Shown here: piece by piece, positions 22,966 to 35,490 of the stretch
Position numbering within the stretch: position 1 is the first letter of the stretch
Layout: each line of letters starts with the position of its first letter
Assembly (NCBI GenBank): GCA_949752795.1
Contig: OX457057.1
Coordinates: 101,769,513-101,833,512, forward strand
Length of the DNA stretch: 64,000 bases
DNA from: Hyperoodon ampullatus
Taxonomy: Eukaryota; Chordata; Mammalia; Artiodactyla; Ziphiidae
Reading direction: 5' to 3'
Notes under the pieces: generated by a model
Databases searched by the model: none
Told to the model about the DNA's origin: nothing
Seen by the model: only the letters and a program-made list of their open reading frames with translations
Program-made: the position numbers and the translations under genes

Positions 22966-23769
22966 AAGCATTCAAACTGGAAAATCCAACATCAGGCATC
23001 ATCAATTGAGATGGCCCAAGGATGCTTAACTGGTGTCTGTTTATTACCCACCTCAAGGTATCTAGCAACTTTGTTTTGAAATTCAAAGACACTCATTCCT
23101 TAGGTTCCTAATGCCCCCCAAGTGTTCTTTGTTCTTCTCCCGGTTAGCCTTCTTCCTCCTAAATAGGCAATGAGCAGCGTCAATGCCTCAGCGTCCCTCT
23201 TGGGAATCCAGGCTGAGCGAAACAAGAACGACACTTCCCCATCTCTTAGAGAACACTTCTAGTCTCTTAATCATTAAGTGGCTTGCCTGAATTTCCCATC
23301 ATCAGCAGAGAAGCATCCGCTACACTTTCAGAAAAGCCACAGGAGAGTAAAAGGCTCTCTGAAGCACTCGGCAGGAAGTGCTGTTAAGTTATCCTGGGGC
23401 TGCGGGGCTGGAAGAGAGATGGGGTGGAAGCGAGTTTGCCTCCAATGGGTAAAGAAACGGCCAGTGAGCAATCCATATGTGTAGGCCTGGGGCTTGGAAG
23501 TGGGGTTAGAGGTGAATCAGATGTGGAGGCTGGATGCCGGGACTGCTCCCACAGCCCCCCAGACCTCTTCAGAGCCCCCACCACGACCATAACCTTTACC
23601 TTGATTGTGGGGCTTATATGATGAATGCTGTGTCCTCATTAGATGGTGGGCTCTTTGGGAGCAGGGATAGGGTTTGGTGTTACTCATCATCAACCCCCCA
23701 CGTCTAGCCCAGGGCCTGATTCACAGTAAGAGCTCAGGAAATGCTGGCTTGATGAAGGAATGGTTGAGC

Positions 23770-24010
23770 CTATGGATTTGGGGTCAGGCTGATGTGGGTC
23801 CAGGTTCCAGCTCTGGCGTTTATGAGGAGTGTGGTTTACTGTAATCCTCTCATGGTCTTGGTTTTCTAATCTGTGAAATGGGGCTAATAACAGTATCTAC
23901 CTCTTAGGACTGTTAAGATTAAATGAGGTAATTTGTGTAAAGCGCTTAGCATAGTGCCTGGCACAGAGTAAGCGCTCAGGAAGCATTAGCTGCTATTATA
24001 ATTATCATAA
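23770..24010 (+). mobile_element. MIR SINE, nearly full length
   Basis: Forward MIR with ctaatctgtgaaatggggct, taagattaaatgaggtaatt, agcgcttagcatagtgcctg and gagtaagcgctcagg in order. Confidence 0.85.
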
Positions 24011-24099
24011 CTATAATGACTATTGTTATCAAGAGTTCACAGTCTTGGTGCAGGGGCAGGGGAGAGAAAGGCACGTGGGTAAGCAGTGGTATCTGGCTT

Positions 24100-24900
24100 G
24101 ATCAGTGAGCACTGTAAGAGAGGTGTGGACAGATGTAGGAGGTGGAGGAGGGAAGAATAAACTCTACGAGGGATTTCAGGGTAGGCTTCCCAGAGCGGGT
24201 GATACTTGATAGGATCCGGCGAGGTGAGTGAAAGGAGCCGACAGCGTAAGAAACAAGCAAGCACATTCCAGGCAGGGGGTCGGCGGGCGCATAAAGACAC
24301 AGGGGGCAGGCGCGGAGGTCCCACATGGCTAGAGGGCAACGTGGACGCGGGGTGGGCAAAAGCAGCCCAGACAAGGCTGTGAACAGGGCAGGGCCCACAC
24401 CCAGCAGCTTGCCCTTGACCCTGCAGGTGTCTTCTGCCCCATTTCCCTCTCAGCCCACCGCACCACCCTCCACCCAGACAGCCACACCAGAAACCATCTT
24501 CACGTGTGTCATTCATTTGTCACCCGCCTACTAAAGGTTCCCAAATACGGGGAGACAGTAGTAGTGAGACAGACAGAGTCCCAGCACCTCCAGGAGCTTA
24601 TATTCTGGAGGAGGGAGACAAAAATAAAGTAAGCAAGAGAGTATCCGAAGGCGCTGGGTGAACCAGGGCCGGGACAGAGGGTAGCGAATGGTGGGGTCGG
24701 GGGGGGCAGTTTAGACAGAGGGGTCAGGAAGCCGGTCTGACCTGAGGCAGTGGGGGAGGTGGCCTGCCAGGAGGGGACAGTGAGGACTGCCACGGGAGTG
24801 GCTGACAGGCGCTGTGCTGGGGAGCCCCGGGTTAGGGAGACAGGGCCAGGTTTCAGAGGCCCTGAAAGATGTTTGGATTTTCTCCCCTCTGAAAAGCAGG
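24100..24900 (-). mobile_element. L2 LINE fragments, reverse orientation
   Basis: gtcattcatttgtcacccgc, cagagtcccagcacctccag and gagcttatattctggagg near 24510-24610 mark an L2 3' end on the minus strand. The flanking 24100-24300 and 24620-24900 parts read as internal pieces of similar elements. Confidence 0.55.
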
Positions 24901-25467
24901 ACCTCAGCAGCCTTGCAGAAAATGGATGGCCGGGGGAAGAGTGGAAGCCAGAAGGATCCTAGCTTCCTCGCCCTCCTGCAGCCTCCACACCCAGTCAGTT
25001 ACCCCGCCATGCTGTTCTGCACCTAAGAGTCCCAGACTCCGAGGCCCTCTCTTACCCTCCCGCCTGCACCACCTTAGTTCTGACCCGCACCAGCTCTTGC
25101 CTGGACCTCCCAGCTTTCTGACTCCCTCCCCCGCCGACCCCCGCCGACCCCTCTGATCTATCCTCCTTGCTATAAACAGGGGGTCGTTCTCCTGCTCAGA
25201 ATCCTTCAGTGGCTCCCCATTCCATACCTGTTTTGTAACTGGAAAACTCTTCTTCAAATGAAACATTGTTAGAAGTTCAAATATACACAACGGATGAAAA
25301 GTGGCTTAGAGACAAAGCACCCAGAGCTCCTACCTTCAACCCCTCCTTGGAGCTTCTAGGAGTCAGCTTGAAAATCACTTACCCACAGCATCGTGTGGCA
25401 TTCAGGTTTCTTCATGATTTGGCCCTTGTCTTTCTTGCCAACCATTGTGGTCCAGGTGCCCTATTAT

Positions 25468-25665
25468 GGGCTGTCCTGTCCTAAGTGCTCATACGTACCG
25501 AGCCATATAAATTTCACAAAAGCCTTATGGTTATCTGCATTTTCTCCATGGGGACCCTGATGTGCAGTGAGGCTGTGCCTCTGGCCCAGCCCACAGCTAC
25601 TACATGGCAGGGCTGGGATGTGATCCCAGGCAGCCAGGCTCGAGAGCCCCCAGTTTCAGGCACTA
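25468..25665 (-). mobile_element. MIR SINE, reverse orientation
   Basis: ttcacaaaagccttatggtt, ttctccatggggaccctgat and acatggcagggctgggatgt follow the reverse MIR core. Confidence 0.6.
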
Positions 25666-25689
25666 CAGCATCTTCCCTCCCTGTAACTG

Positions 25690-25865
25690 CCCCTCCCAAA
25701 CCCTGCAGGTTCTTTTGTACCTTCGTGCCTGCGCCCTGTTCTTTCCACTGCCTGAAATAACCTCTCCCTCCCCCTGGCTGTCCTGGACAACACTCCCCTT
25801 TCCAGCCCAGCTGTCCTGTTCCCTCCTCTTGGGTCACCTCCTCTCACTCCTCTGGTCAGACTTGG
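25690..25865 (+). mobile_element. L2 LINE fragment
   Basis: ttgtaccttcgtgcctgcgc, ttccactgcctgaaataacc and tcctcttgggtcacctcctc match the forward L2 3' region. Confidence 0.5.
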
Positions 25866-27479
25866 GGTGTCTCCCATGGCCCCTGGGTCTAATGGCCTAG
25901 GGGACAGGAGTTACAAACGCCTTGAAGCCTGGCAAGGCACATCTGGGACAAAATCAGCAGGATCTGGTGACCCACTGGCCGAAGGGGATGCAGTGGAGGA
26001 GGGCGGACACTGGCACCCCGGCTGCCCCGTGCCTGCATGGCTGAATCAACTCTCTGCTGGGGAGGGGAGTGGAGGGGGTGGGTGCTTCTCCCAGGGTGCC
26101 AGGAGGGGGCTCCGGCTGTGAGCCCTGGGCTGTTCCCTGCTCCTCCTCGGGCCTGGGCTTGCAGGGCTGGGGGTGGCCGGGGTAGAAGGGCGGGCTGTGT
26201 CTGTTGTGCAGCTCGGGATCCCTGCTGGGAGCTGGGGCAGCTTCTATTTGTTCTGACTTCCATGCCTGCTTTTTCTCTCAAGTGTTTTCTGCCCCAAGGG
26301 CATTGCAGCATTATGAATAAATGATCTAGCAGAATGGAGGCGCCTTAAACGAACTCCATACGCTCCGGTTGCAGCCTGTGTTGTGAACACTGAAAGCCTG
26401 GGACCCGGCCCGGCCCATGGAGAAGGAGGCCCTCCAGTTCACAGGGAGCGGGGAGGTGAGGGAGACCCTCACAGTGGGTTTGGTCCCGGGGGACGCCTTG
26501 AGACACTATAGCACATCAGTGGGAGACAAATGTTTCTCTATCTGAACATCTTCAGGGAAACAGATGGTTTTATTTAGGAAAACTTTTTCACAGCCTCTCC
26601 TTCGGGAACCTGCCCTTGAAAAGAGGTTTAGCGTTTCACACGCACCATTACTTTTGGGCAAATATCCATGAGTCAGAATCACACTGGGAGGTACAGATCT
26701 CTTCCTAATGACTTTAAAAAAAAGTGGGTAGAGAGGGAGAGGAGCTATTAGGGGCTGGAAGGAGTCTGAGGAGAGCAGAGTTTGGGGAAGTTCTAGAAGA
26801 GATGGAGGCAATGCCTGGTCAAGTCAAGAAGTCTGCACCATGGGTGCTTGTCTGTGAGAGGCCAGGGTCGAGGACTTCACCTCCACTCTGCTCCATCCGT
26901 GGGCATCTTCACTAATGACAGAGCGGAGTTAATGGCACGTTAATGAACTTAATGATGAGAATCTGTCTTCATTTCTTGCCTCAAGTTGTCCTGCTGCGTG
27001 GCTGTCAAACAGCTGTCAGTTTCCCCCGGACAGGGCGGGCAACTCAGTGGTGAGCGATCTGCTCTCTGCCCGAGCAGGGCTGTGGCCGCAGGGCTCTCAG
27101 CAGGAGGGAAGCTGCCCTGGTCCCAGTGGGGCAAGTCTCCTAGGACAGCGGAGGAACATTTCTGCAAACAGGTGCCCCAGGGATGCCAACAGGCAGGGCT
27201 TTGGTGCCAGACGAGGGCACGTGCTTGAACCACCAGTGATGGGGGCTTTAGCTTCTTCATATCTTTGCTGACCTGAAGGTTTAGGTTTTCACCTGTCTCC
27301 AGATGCTCCAGACCTCTGGGTCTTGCTGTGATGAGGCTGTTCTCCGAAGATCCTCTTTGCAGCCTTTCATGGAGTTGCCCATGCTGCTCGTAAAGCATTC
27401 TCTTTGTTCAGTTCTCCTCCCACCTCTGCAGCTACGTTCTGGTCCCTGCTGGATCCTCCTCCCGTCCCTACCGCTAAGC

Positions 27480-28610
27480 AGTGGGTTCTAAACACTCATT
27501 CTCTCCTCACTCACCCACGACGTTGACACCCATCTCCATGCTCGTGACCCCCGAATTTATGGCGCCTTCACCGACCTCTCCTCTAGACTCCAGCCTTGTA
27601 TGTCCAACATGACATCCCATCCTGGACATCTCACAGAAATTCAAACTTCTCAGATGCTCAGGGTGAACTCTGAGCTTCTTCTGTTTACCTTTTCCTCTTA
27701 TTTTCTCCAACTCAGGAAATGGCCCCTCCATCCATCCAGTTTCTCCAGGCAGAAACAAGACCTCGTCATTGATGCCTACCCTCCTTGCTCCTTTGCATTT
27801 AGTTCAACACCAAGCCCTGTCAATTCTATCTCAATTCAATCTTGAGTCTACCCACCTCTCTCCATCTCCAGTGCCACACAGAGGGCAAAGTCCCGTCTCA
27901 CTTGCTCACATGCCACAGCCTCCTAACAGGTCCCCTGTTCCCCTTTGTTCTCCTGCCCCACTTTCCATACAGCAGCCAGAAAGCACTTCCAAAACTGTAA
28001 GATGGACCATGTCACTCCTCTGTCTGAAACCCTCCAGTGGCTTCCCCCTGTGGTAGAATAAAAGCCAAAAACCCTTCCCAAGACCTACAGGGCCCTACAT
28101 GATCAGGGTCCAACCCTTCCCCCTCCCCCTGCCTCAGCCCTCCTCACTATGCATTAGCCCCTCAGGCTCTTTCAGCTCCTCAGCTGTGCCCCCAGGACTT
28201 TGCACATTCATCTCCCTCTGCTTGATCATTCTTTTCCCAACTCTTCACACGGCAGGTGTCCTCTCATCCTTCAGGCCGCTTCCTCCAAAGCCACAGCCCC
28301 TGCTCTAGACTGTGTGTTCCCAAAGGACAGGGACTGGGTCTGTTTTACCAGGGCCAGGACTAGGGCAGAGTAAACCAAAGTGCCCAGGGTGCAAAAGCAA
28401 AGGCGGTGGAGGCCCTCATTCTTAGCTTCACTCACGCATGCCTACAAGAGCGAATGCTTCCATACATTCTGCCCTCTTGGTGCCTTGCTTACCTTACCCT
28501 GGTCCCTGTCCCGTATTTTACTCACCACTATATTCCCAGGACTGAGCACAGTGCCTGGTAAATAAATAACACAGGCTCACCAATATTTGTTGAATTAATG
28601 AGCAACTCAG
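27480..28610 (+). mobile_element. L2 LINE, long 3' portion
   Basis: Runs in order from ctgtcaattctatctc through gatggaccatgtcactcc, ccagtggcttccccctgtgg, agacctacagggccctacat, tttgcacattcatctccctc and agcacagtgcctggtaaata to atatttgttgaattaatgag at the 3' end. No intact reading frame remains. Confidence 0.82.
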
Positions 28611-29514
28611 CTTCGTGGGGTGCACCTGGTTAGAAGGCGGTGAAAAGGACGGGTGTGGGCCCTTGCATAACCTCAGCCTCGGGTCTGTCCAGCAGTGTCC
28701 ATGTGGGCAACAGCTCAGGGTGGAGCCTCATAAGTTGTGGCTCAGGGTGTGGTCTGGAGGTCTCCTGAGTTGGACTCACTTGGGGAGGTGGGGACTTGAC
28801 TCCTGAGCTGCGCCCCAGCTCTACAGAGTCAGGATCTCTGAGGGTGGGACCTACGTGTGCGAATGATTGACAGGCTTCCCAGGTGATTCTTCTGTATGCT
28901 CGGTTTGTAACCTAAGGCAAACGAGGAGATTCCGAGGCTGCCCTGGACAAGACCCTACTGGAGCCTCTGTGACATGGAGTATGACGAAAGTCATTCAATA
29001 TCAGTGTTGCCAAGCAAAAGTTAGGATCATAGAAGGGCCTCTTCTCCTTTGTTAGGTGCAAACAAAGTTCCAATGGATCAAAGACACGCTGATCCACCTG
29101 GAACGCTTGCTCACCATCACCCTCCACTTTTTCCCTACGCACCTCAGGCACGCCGCAGAGCTGAGTTTTAGCAAGAAGGGACCTCACCCAAATTTAGATG
29201 ATTTAAGAAAACTGGATAGCACTCTAAAAAGGTCTGACACAGCAGCGGAACTTGGAACTTGCCAGAAATGCAAATTATTGGGCCCACCCTCACAGGGGGT
29301 GGGACCTGGCACTCCATGTTTTAACAAGCCCTGTAGGGAAGTCTTAGGGGCTGAGAACCATTGCCTTGCGGAGTTAGAAGAACCAACTGAGCACGCACAC
29401 TCTGGCCGGGATTTTGATGTTGCTTCCACTTTGTCTCCTTATTTTCGTGATGAAAGCCAAAGTCAAGAGAGAAGGGGACTGACAGATATGGAGCATCTGC
29501 TTGTTTGTAGAGAC

Positions 29515-29705
29515 CATGCTGGGTACTTATCATACTGTACTTAATTCATTTCGTTCATACAACATTCCTGGCAGGAACCCACAATTATTGCCATATTGAG
29601 GATCACAGAGGTTAAATAATCACCTAGGGTCTCAGAGTGATCGACCAGGTCTGGATTTGGACTCCCGTCTGCTGACTCTGAGGCCTTGTTCTCCTCCTCC
29701 GTGCC
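29515..29705 (-). mobile_element. MIR SINE, reverse orientation
   Basis: acaacattcctggcaggaac, aggatcacagaggttaaata and tctggatttggactcccgtc follow the reverse MIR core. Confidence 0.65.
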
Positions 29706-29794
29706 ACCCAGCCTCCTCTGGAATTGTGCTCCACTCCACCTACCTTCTCCCCCTGGTTATTGAGGATCAGGTGGGCTAAGGACACGTGTGGGTT

Positions 29795-30146
29795 TTTTAA
29801 AAAATAAATTTATTTGTTTATTTTTGGCTGCGTTGGGTCTTTGTTGCTGCGTGCAGGCTTTCTCCAGTTGCGGCGAGGGGGGGCTACTCTGTTGCAGTGT
29901 GCGGGCTTCTCATCTCGGTGGCTTCTCTTGTTGCGGAGCACGGGCTCTAGGTGCACAGGCTTCAGTAGCTGTGGCACGTGGCCTCCATAGTTGTGGCTCA
30001 CAGGCTGTAGAGCGCAGGCTCAGTAGTTGTGGTGCATGGGCCCAGCTGCTCCGTGGCATGTGGGATCTTCCCAGACCAGGGCTTGAACCCGTGTGCCCTG
30101 CATTGGCAGGGGGATTCTTAACCACTGCACCACCAGGGAAGTCCCT
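29795..30146 (-). mobile_element. Longer tRNA-derived SINE (CHR/CHR-2-like)
   Basis: A reverse-orientation element begins with a T/A-rich run (aaataaatttatttgtttat), includes tggctgcgttgggtctttgt, and ends ccaccagggaagtccc. It is about 350 bp, longer than the other copies because of repeated gcaggctt/tagttgtgg units in its middle. A duplication with the core gtgggtttt flanks it near 29785-29797 and 30150-30160. Confidence 0.85.
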
Positions 30147-31239
30147 CCCATGTGGGTTTTGAAAGCAAAATTTTTCAGTGTTTTGGAATCAAGAAGCCCT
30201 AAAGAGGAAGGCTCTGAGACTCAGAGTCATTGCTTTTCTCTGCCTGCCCCAGTCTGCTTCCTCTTGAAAGGGGACAAGTGTGTGATGTGAGGGGATCCAT
30301 CTCCTGCTCACTTCAACCAGCCAGTGCCGGCATCCTCAGTCAGCCATTCCTCGTGAAATGCACCTATATGTCATCATCTCACCCAGGGCTAAGTTGCTCC
30401 AGTGGACACTGCCTGATGCAAGAAGATTGGGAGAGGAGGAAGCTGGGCCAGCAGTGGAAGGACCCTGTGCTCTCTCTGCACGGATCTACCCACCTGAACT
30501 TCTCTGGGGTGCAGACACCAGGTCTGGGAGGAGGAAACCCTTCATGAAGAAATTTTGGGCAGGTAAAGTGTTTCCCTCTGTGTCCTGCAGAGTTGGAGTT
30601 ATTTTCCTCACTTTTGTTTTCTGGCTTCCTCAGGTCTTAAGGTGGGTCAAGGGGATGGTCTGCAGTCCCTGTGGGCCTCCTGGGAGAGTTGCAAGCATCA
30701 TATCTTGGGATTCACTCCCTTGGTGTGGGATCCTTGTGGATCGAAGCAAGACAACTCCACATGCCACTAGGCAGCAAGAGACCACGAATGACTGGTCAAC
30801 TCATCCAATCCTAGCTTCCAAGCAGAACCACATTAAACTCAACAAATGAGGCCTTTTTTAAAGACATCACTCACACCTTTCACAGTGTTCCATCATCCTG
30901 GAACTCAGGAAATTCTCCTTGACGTCCAACCCAGTGCCTCCCAGGTTACTTACACACTTCCCTCCTAGTTCCCACCTGCTGTTTCATCATAACGCAGACA
31001 TTATGCCTTCACAGTCTTGAAGGCAGTATCAGTTTTGACTGCCTTCCCTTCTCCAAAGCTGGGAAGTCCAGTGTCCTTGGCCTTCTAAAGTTTCCAGGCG
31101 TTTCAGTGGCCCTCATCCAGACCCACAATAGTCATCAACAAAGAACTCTCAACTGGGGGGTTGGTGGGAAGCTGAGGTCTTGGCTCTTCATCCAACCAGA
31201 GGGGAGGGAATCACAATTCTGCTACAAAACAGCCCCAGT

Positions 31240-31370
31240 GGGGGTTGCATGGGGCTTGGGGCAGAACCCAGGGTTCAAATCCCTACTCTACTACATTCCA
31301 GCTGCATAACCGTGAACATCATTGAACTTGTCTAATCCTCTCTGACAACGAGCATCAGCCATCCTCAAGG
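31240..31370 (+). mobile_element. MIR fragment
   Basis: cagggttcaaatccctactc, agctgcataaccgtgaacat and gaacttgtctaatcctctct are forward MIR. Confidence 0.65.
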
Positions 31371-31804
31371 TGGTTCCCTATTGGGCAGCTGCTCTAAGCC
31401 CCTGATTTGGAGGCATATGAGGAAACCACAGGGAAGACTTTGCCAGCTGCTAGTAGAAAAATCAAGATTTACGTGCAGCGAGCATACAACCATTCTCCTG
31501 CCATACTGGGGCAGGCGGTGGCCCTGCACCCAATGGATGTGCTATCCAAAGCCCACCTGGTGGGCTGAGGGGCCAGGTGTGCTCTGTGGACATCTGAGTC
31601 AGGAAGAGGAAGAGGGGCAGCTGCCCTGGGCACGTCCCTGGGTAGAGGGTGGGAACGAGGACATCTTCTAGCCTGGGTTTCAGAGGCCACAGCTCCTGAC
31701 TTCAAGGCCCATGGGAAGCTGTGCTGGCTAGCAGCCTGCCTCATTCTTTCCTCCCAGCCCTGGGCTTCCCCACCCAGAAGCATCTTCAATAAGTGGGGTT
31801 AGGG

Positions 31805-32016
31805 GGCTTCCCTGGTGGCACAGTGGTTGAGAGTCCGCCTGCTGATGCAGGGGACACGGGTTCGTGCCCCGGTCTGGGAAGATCCCACTTGCCGCAGAGC
31901 GGCTGGGCCCGTGAGCCATGGCCGCTGAGCCTGCGCATCCGGAGCCTGTGCTCTGCAACGGGAGAGGCCACAACAGTGAGAGGCCTGCGTACAGCAAAAA
32001 ATAAAAATAAAAAAAA
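31805..32016 (+). mobile_element. CHR-1-type SINE, perfect 17-bp duplication
   Basis: The full-length body from GGCTTCCCTGG to an A-rich tail is flanked by identical aataagtggggttaggg at 31788-31804 and 32017-32033. The perfect duplication shows a comparatively young insertion. Confidence 0.96.
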
Positions 32017-32104
32017 AATAAGTGGGGTTAGGGAAGGACGCCTGTGGGTCTTCTTGGGCTCCAGGCACCAGCTCAGGTATCCCCAGCAACAGGATAAACT
32101 TAGG

Positions 32105-32300
32105 GGTAACATTGAACTTAGAGCCAGGAGGCCTAGGTTCAAATCCCAGCTCTGCTGATAGTTGGCCGAGTGATCTAGGGTGCATTGTTGGGCCTCACTG
32201 AGCTGTGGTTTCCTCAGCTGTAAAATGAAAGCGTTGTACCAGATGACCTCACCTTCTCATCTGTAAAATGGGCTTAACCGTGAAGATGAACGAATGTGTG
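32105..32300 (+). mobile_element. MIR SINE
   Basis: aggttcaaatcccagctctg, ggtttcctcagctgtaaaat and tctcatctgtaaaatgggct are forward MIR; the last segment repeats the core, so two pieces may be joined. Confidence 0.7.
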
Positions 32301-33539
32301 AACTTAAACCCCTCGCATGGGGGGCCTAGTGCAGAGCAGGCTCTTCATACACTTCCTCAAATGCTCAGGCCCCTTCCTGCTTTGTCCTGCTGTGGCGTTG
32401 CATCGGGCTGGGGTTGGCCTCAGGAGTCTCCAAGCTGCATTCTGACAATCCACCTCTGGAAGGAGAAGCTGCTGGTGGAAGAGGAGGGCAAGGGAGGAGG
32501 GAGCGTGGCTCCAGGACCCCTAAAGCTGCCCAAGGAAGTACAGAGCTCTGTGCTGGGAGGTTGTTCTGCACCAGGCCCAGGGCCTCCCTTCCCCCTCTGC
32601 TCACCCAGAAGCATGATGATGAAACACCAAATTAGCTCCATTATTGTAACTCCTCCAAAAATTATAGGCCGCATGCTCTGCCAGAGCCAGCTAATGTCTC
32701 CCACTGGGGAGCAGGTGACACTAATGGTTATTTCCTCTCTTCCAGGCACCAAGTGCAGAGTGGCAGAAGCAAAGAGTGAGGCTCAGGTTGGGAGGCAGCC
32801 CCGGGGGTGGGGAAGAGAGGTATCGTGGAATCAGTGTTCCTGACTGCCCCTGTACCAGAGCCACGGCTAGTGCTGCCTGAGCTCCAGAGCGGACGTTCTT
32901 TCAAATCCTTCCTTCCCTCTCCCGGAGGGACTGCCTCTTGGCACTGAATGAGCCTGGACAGCCCCCAGGTTCAGGAAGAGGCCAGCCTGGCATTAAGGCA
33001 AGGCCATACCCCACAGCCGTACCCCTGGCCCAGCCCAGCCTCAGCCCCTCATGCTGGGCATCCCCAGGGTTCCCGCTACTCCTGCTGTGGCGACTGCTGC
33101 TGGCCAGGGGCCTGCTGCTCCCTGGACACCCCCATCTCTCAGGCCCACCTCTCAGGCTCCTTACGCAAGTTGCAGCCCGGCTTTCCTTGCCGTCCTCTCT
33201 CAGCTCCTCCTCTCACCCCACCTCCACCTGCCTCTGCTCTCACGCCAGACAGCACCATGTCCTGTCTGCAGCAGTGAGGCCACCTGTCCTCAAGGAGGTA
33301 GGCCTTTCTCAGGCTGATCCGGGCCCCTTCCTGCCAGGCCAGGCAATGGGAAATCAGATTCCGGGACCTGCATTCACCGCCAACCGCGCACCCCACGGCT
33401 CTGCAGAGCACCCGCCACTGTTTTGGCCCACGTCCTTCTTAGAGACGAGGGTGGGAAGTGGGTCTCTTTATAGAATTCCTAGCCAAGCACCTTCTGCAAC
33501 TACTGCAATTAGCAGTTTGAGAGTAAAGACCTCTCTGTG

Positions 33540-33800
33540 ATAATCAGTATAAGAGCTCAAGGGTCTTTGGATATTACAAAGATCCCTTCTCGTTTTGCAG
33601 ATCAGAAAACAGAGGCTTTGAAAGCCTGGGCGGCCCAGTTGATGCTAGATGGAGTTTTTTAACCCCTAGACCACTTTGGAATCCCCTTCTTTCACTTTCC
33701 AGTTTCATTCCACATGTATGAATTGAGCACCTACAGGTGAAGGCCAGGGTTAAGGGCTACAGGGGACATGCAAATAAACAAGACCCCGAGGGGCAGCAGT
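33540..33800 (-). mobile_element. MIR fragment followed by L2 end
   Basis: 33540-33670 (gttttgcagatcagaaaaca) is reverse MIR. 33690-33800 (tgtatgaattgagcacctac, acatgcaaataaacaagacc) is reverse L2. Confidence 0.6.
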
Positions 33801-33884
33801 GGAAAGTCGAGAGCCCTGGATTCCAGAGACTGCTAACCTCCACCACAGTGAGGATGATTACAAGGAAGAGCCTTCAAGATCCCA

Positions 33885-34110
33885 CTCGTAGCTCACACTC
33901 ATCGAGCACTCACGGTGTGCTGGGCACTTGGCTAAGAGCTCTCTGTTTATAGATAAGGGGTTACTCTTGGCCATATTTTACAGATGAGGATGCAAGCACA
34001 GAGATATTCACAAAGATATTAACCAGCCTACTTTGCTAAAGAGGAGGGAGATGCGGCTCAAACCCACGCAGCCGGACCACAGGGCCACCCGCTCAACCAC
34101 CATGCCAAAC
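33885..34110 (-). mobile_element. MIR SINE, reverse orientation
   Basis: cactcacggtgtgctgggca, ccatattttacagatgagga and cccgctcaaccaccatgcc follow the reverse MIR order. Confidence 0.75.
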
Positions 34111-34249
34111 CAGCTTGGTTTTCTGAAAGGTTGTCCTTGGGGGTCATATCCACTACCCTCACTAGCCAGTGTTTTGGTTTCCTCTAATGCTTCTGGAGCC
34201 CTGGTGAAGCAGTGTGTGTCAGTGCTTTACGTCTGTTATCTCAGTTACT

Positions 34250-34458
34250 CTTTTTTTTTTTTTTCATGGTATGCGGGCCTCTCACTGTTGTGGCCTCTCC
34301 TGTTGTGGAGCACAGGCTCCGGACGCGCAGGCTCAGCGGCCATGGCCCACGGGCCCAGCTGCTCCGCGGCATGTGGGATCTTCCCGGACCGGGGCACGAA
34401 CCCGTGTCCCCTGCATCAGCAGGAGGACTCTCAACCACTTGTGCCATCAGGGAAGCCC
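34250..34458 (-). mobile_element. CHR-1-type SINE
   Basis: A T run at 34251-34264 is followed by the reverse SINE body ending ccatcagggaagccc. The flanks ttactcttttt and cactccttttt suggest a short, T-rich duplication. Confidence 0.93.
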
Positions 34459-34484
34459 ACTCCTTTTTATAAATCATTTTTTTT

Positions 34485-34835
34485 CTTTTCTTTTTTAACA
34501 TCTTTATTGGAGTATAATTGCTTTACAATGGTGTGCTAGTTTCTGCTCTACAACAAAGTGAATCAGCTATACACATACACATGTTCCCGCATCTCCTCCC
34601 TTTTGCGTCTCCCTCCCTCCCACTCTCCCTATCCCACCTCTCTAGGTGGTCACAAAGCACCGAGCTGATCTCCCTGTGCTATGCGGCTGCTTCCCACTAG
34701 CTGTCTATTTTACATTTGGTAGTGTATATATGTCCATGCCACTCTCTCACTTCGTCCCAGCTTACCCTTCCCCCTCCCCATATCCTCAAGTCCATTCTCT
34801 AGTAGGTCTGTGTCTTTAAGAACCTCATTTACATG
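34485..34835 (-). mobile_element. L1 LINE 3' UTR fragment
   Basis: Reverse-strand L1 tail: aacatctttattggagtata, caacaaagtgaatcagctat, cccactagctgtctatttta and ttctctagtaggtctgtgtc are typical of artiodactyl/cetacean L1 3' UTRs. It directly abuts the SINE at 34250-34458. Confidence 0.88.
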
Positions 34836-34839
34836 TCAC

Positions 34840-34960
34840 AGCAAATTCATGAACTAGGTCTTATGATTACCTCCACCCCCTTTGAAGAAACTGAAGCTTA
34901 GAGGTGTTTATAACGTTTTGGAGTTCAAAGACCAGGCTCTGAACTGGCCCCGCGATGTTG
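34840..34960 (-). mobile_element. MIR fragment
   Basis: gaactaggtcttatgattac, gaagaaactgaagcttagag and gaccaggctctgaactgg match the reverse MIR core. Confidence 0.55.
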
Positions 34961-35334
34961 TTCATTATTCCCTCTGGTCCCAGGAGCAGGGGGTAGCTTT
35001 GTTTTCCCCAAGCATCTGGTTTATACTTATTTCATGGACACAGAACCCTGTGACTAGGCTTCCCTTCTCACATAGCTGCTAGAGTGCTTCCAGGCAAGTG
35101 TGAGTCTGCTCCGGACAGCGTTTGGATGGTGGGGCACACGTACTGGGTGGTGGCCTCTCTGGACTCCATTTGACTTTCTTTCATTTATTCTTTTGCCACA
35201 TTTGTATGTTGTCTTAAGTTTATTTGTAATCATATTATAGGTCTTGTGAGCTAGCTAAATCCTTTTTAGAGCAACACAAAGTGACAGACACAAATAAATG
35301 AAAGCTTTTAGTACTTGCTGTGCAAGCTTCAGAC

Positions 35335-35490
35335 AATTCACTCTGTCTTGCCTCCACTTAATTGTCTCTATCTGCAGAATTAGAATAATGTCCCTGCGAA
35401 GACTTGCTGAGGACTGAATGAGACAATGTGTGTAAAAGGGTCCTGTAAATTCAACAGTGCTATGTAAGGGCCAGGTGGACTTGCAATATT
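35335..35490 (+). mobile_element. MIR fragment
   Basis: tctatctgcagaattagaat, ggactgaatgagacaatgtg and tcaacagtgctatgtaaggg are forward MIR. Confidence 0.6.

Noticed and set aside
32938..33540. 200-codon plus-strand open frame
   Set aside because: Pro/Ser/Leu-rich, in GC-rich intron sequence, with overlapping frames of similar length and no family match.
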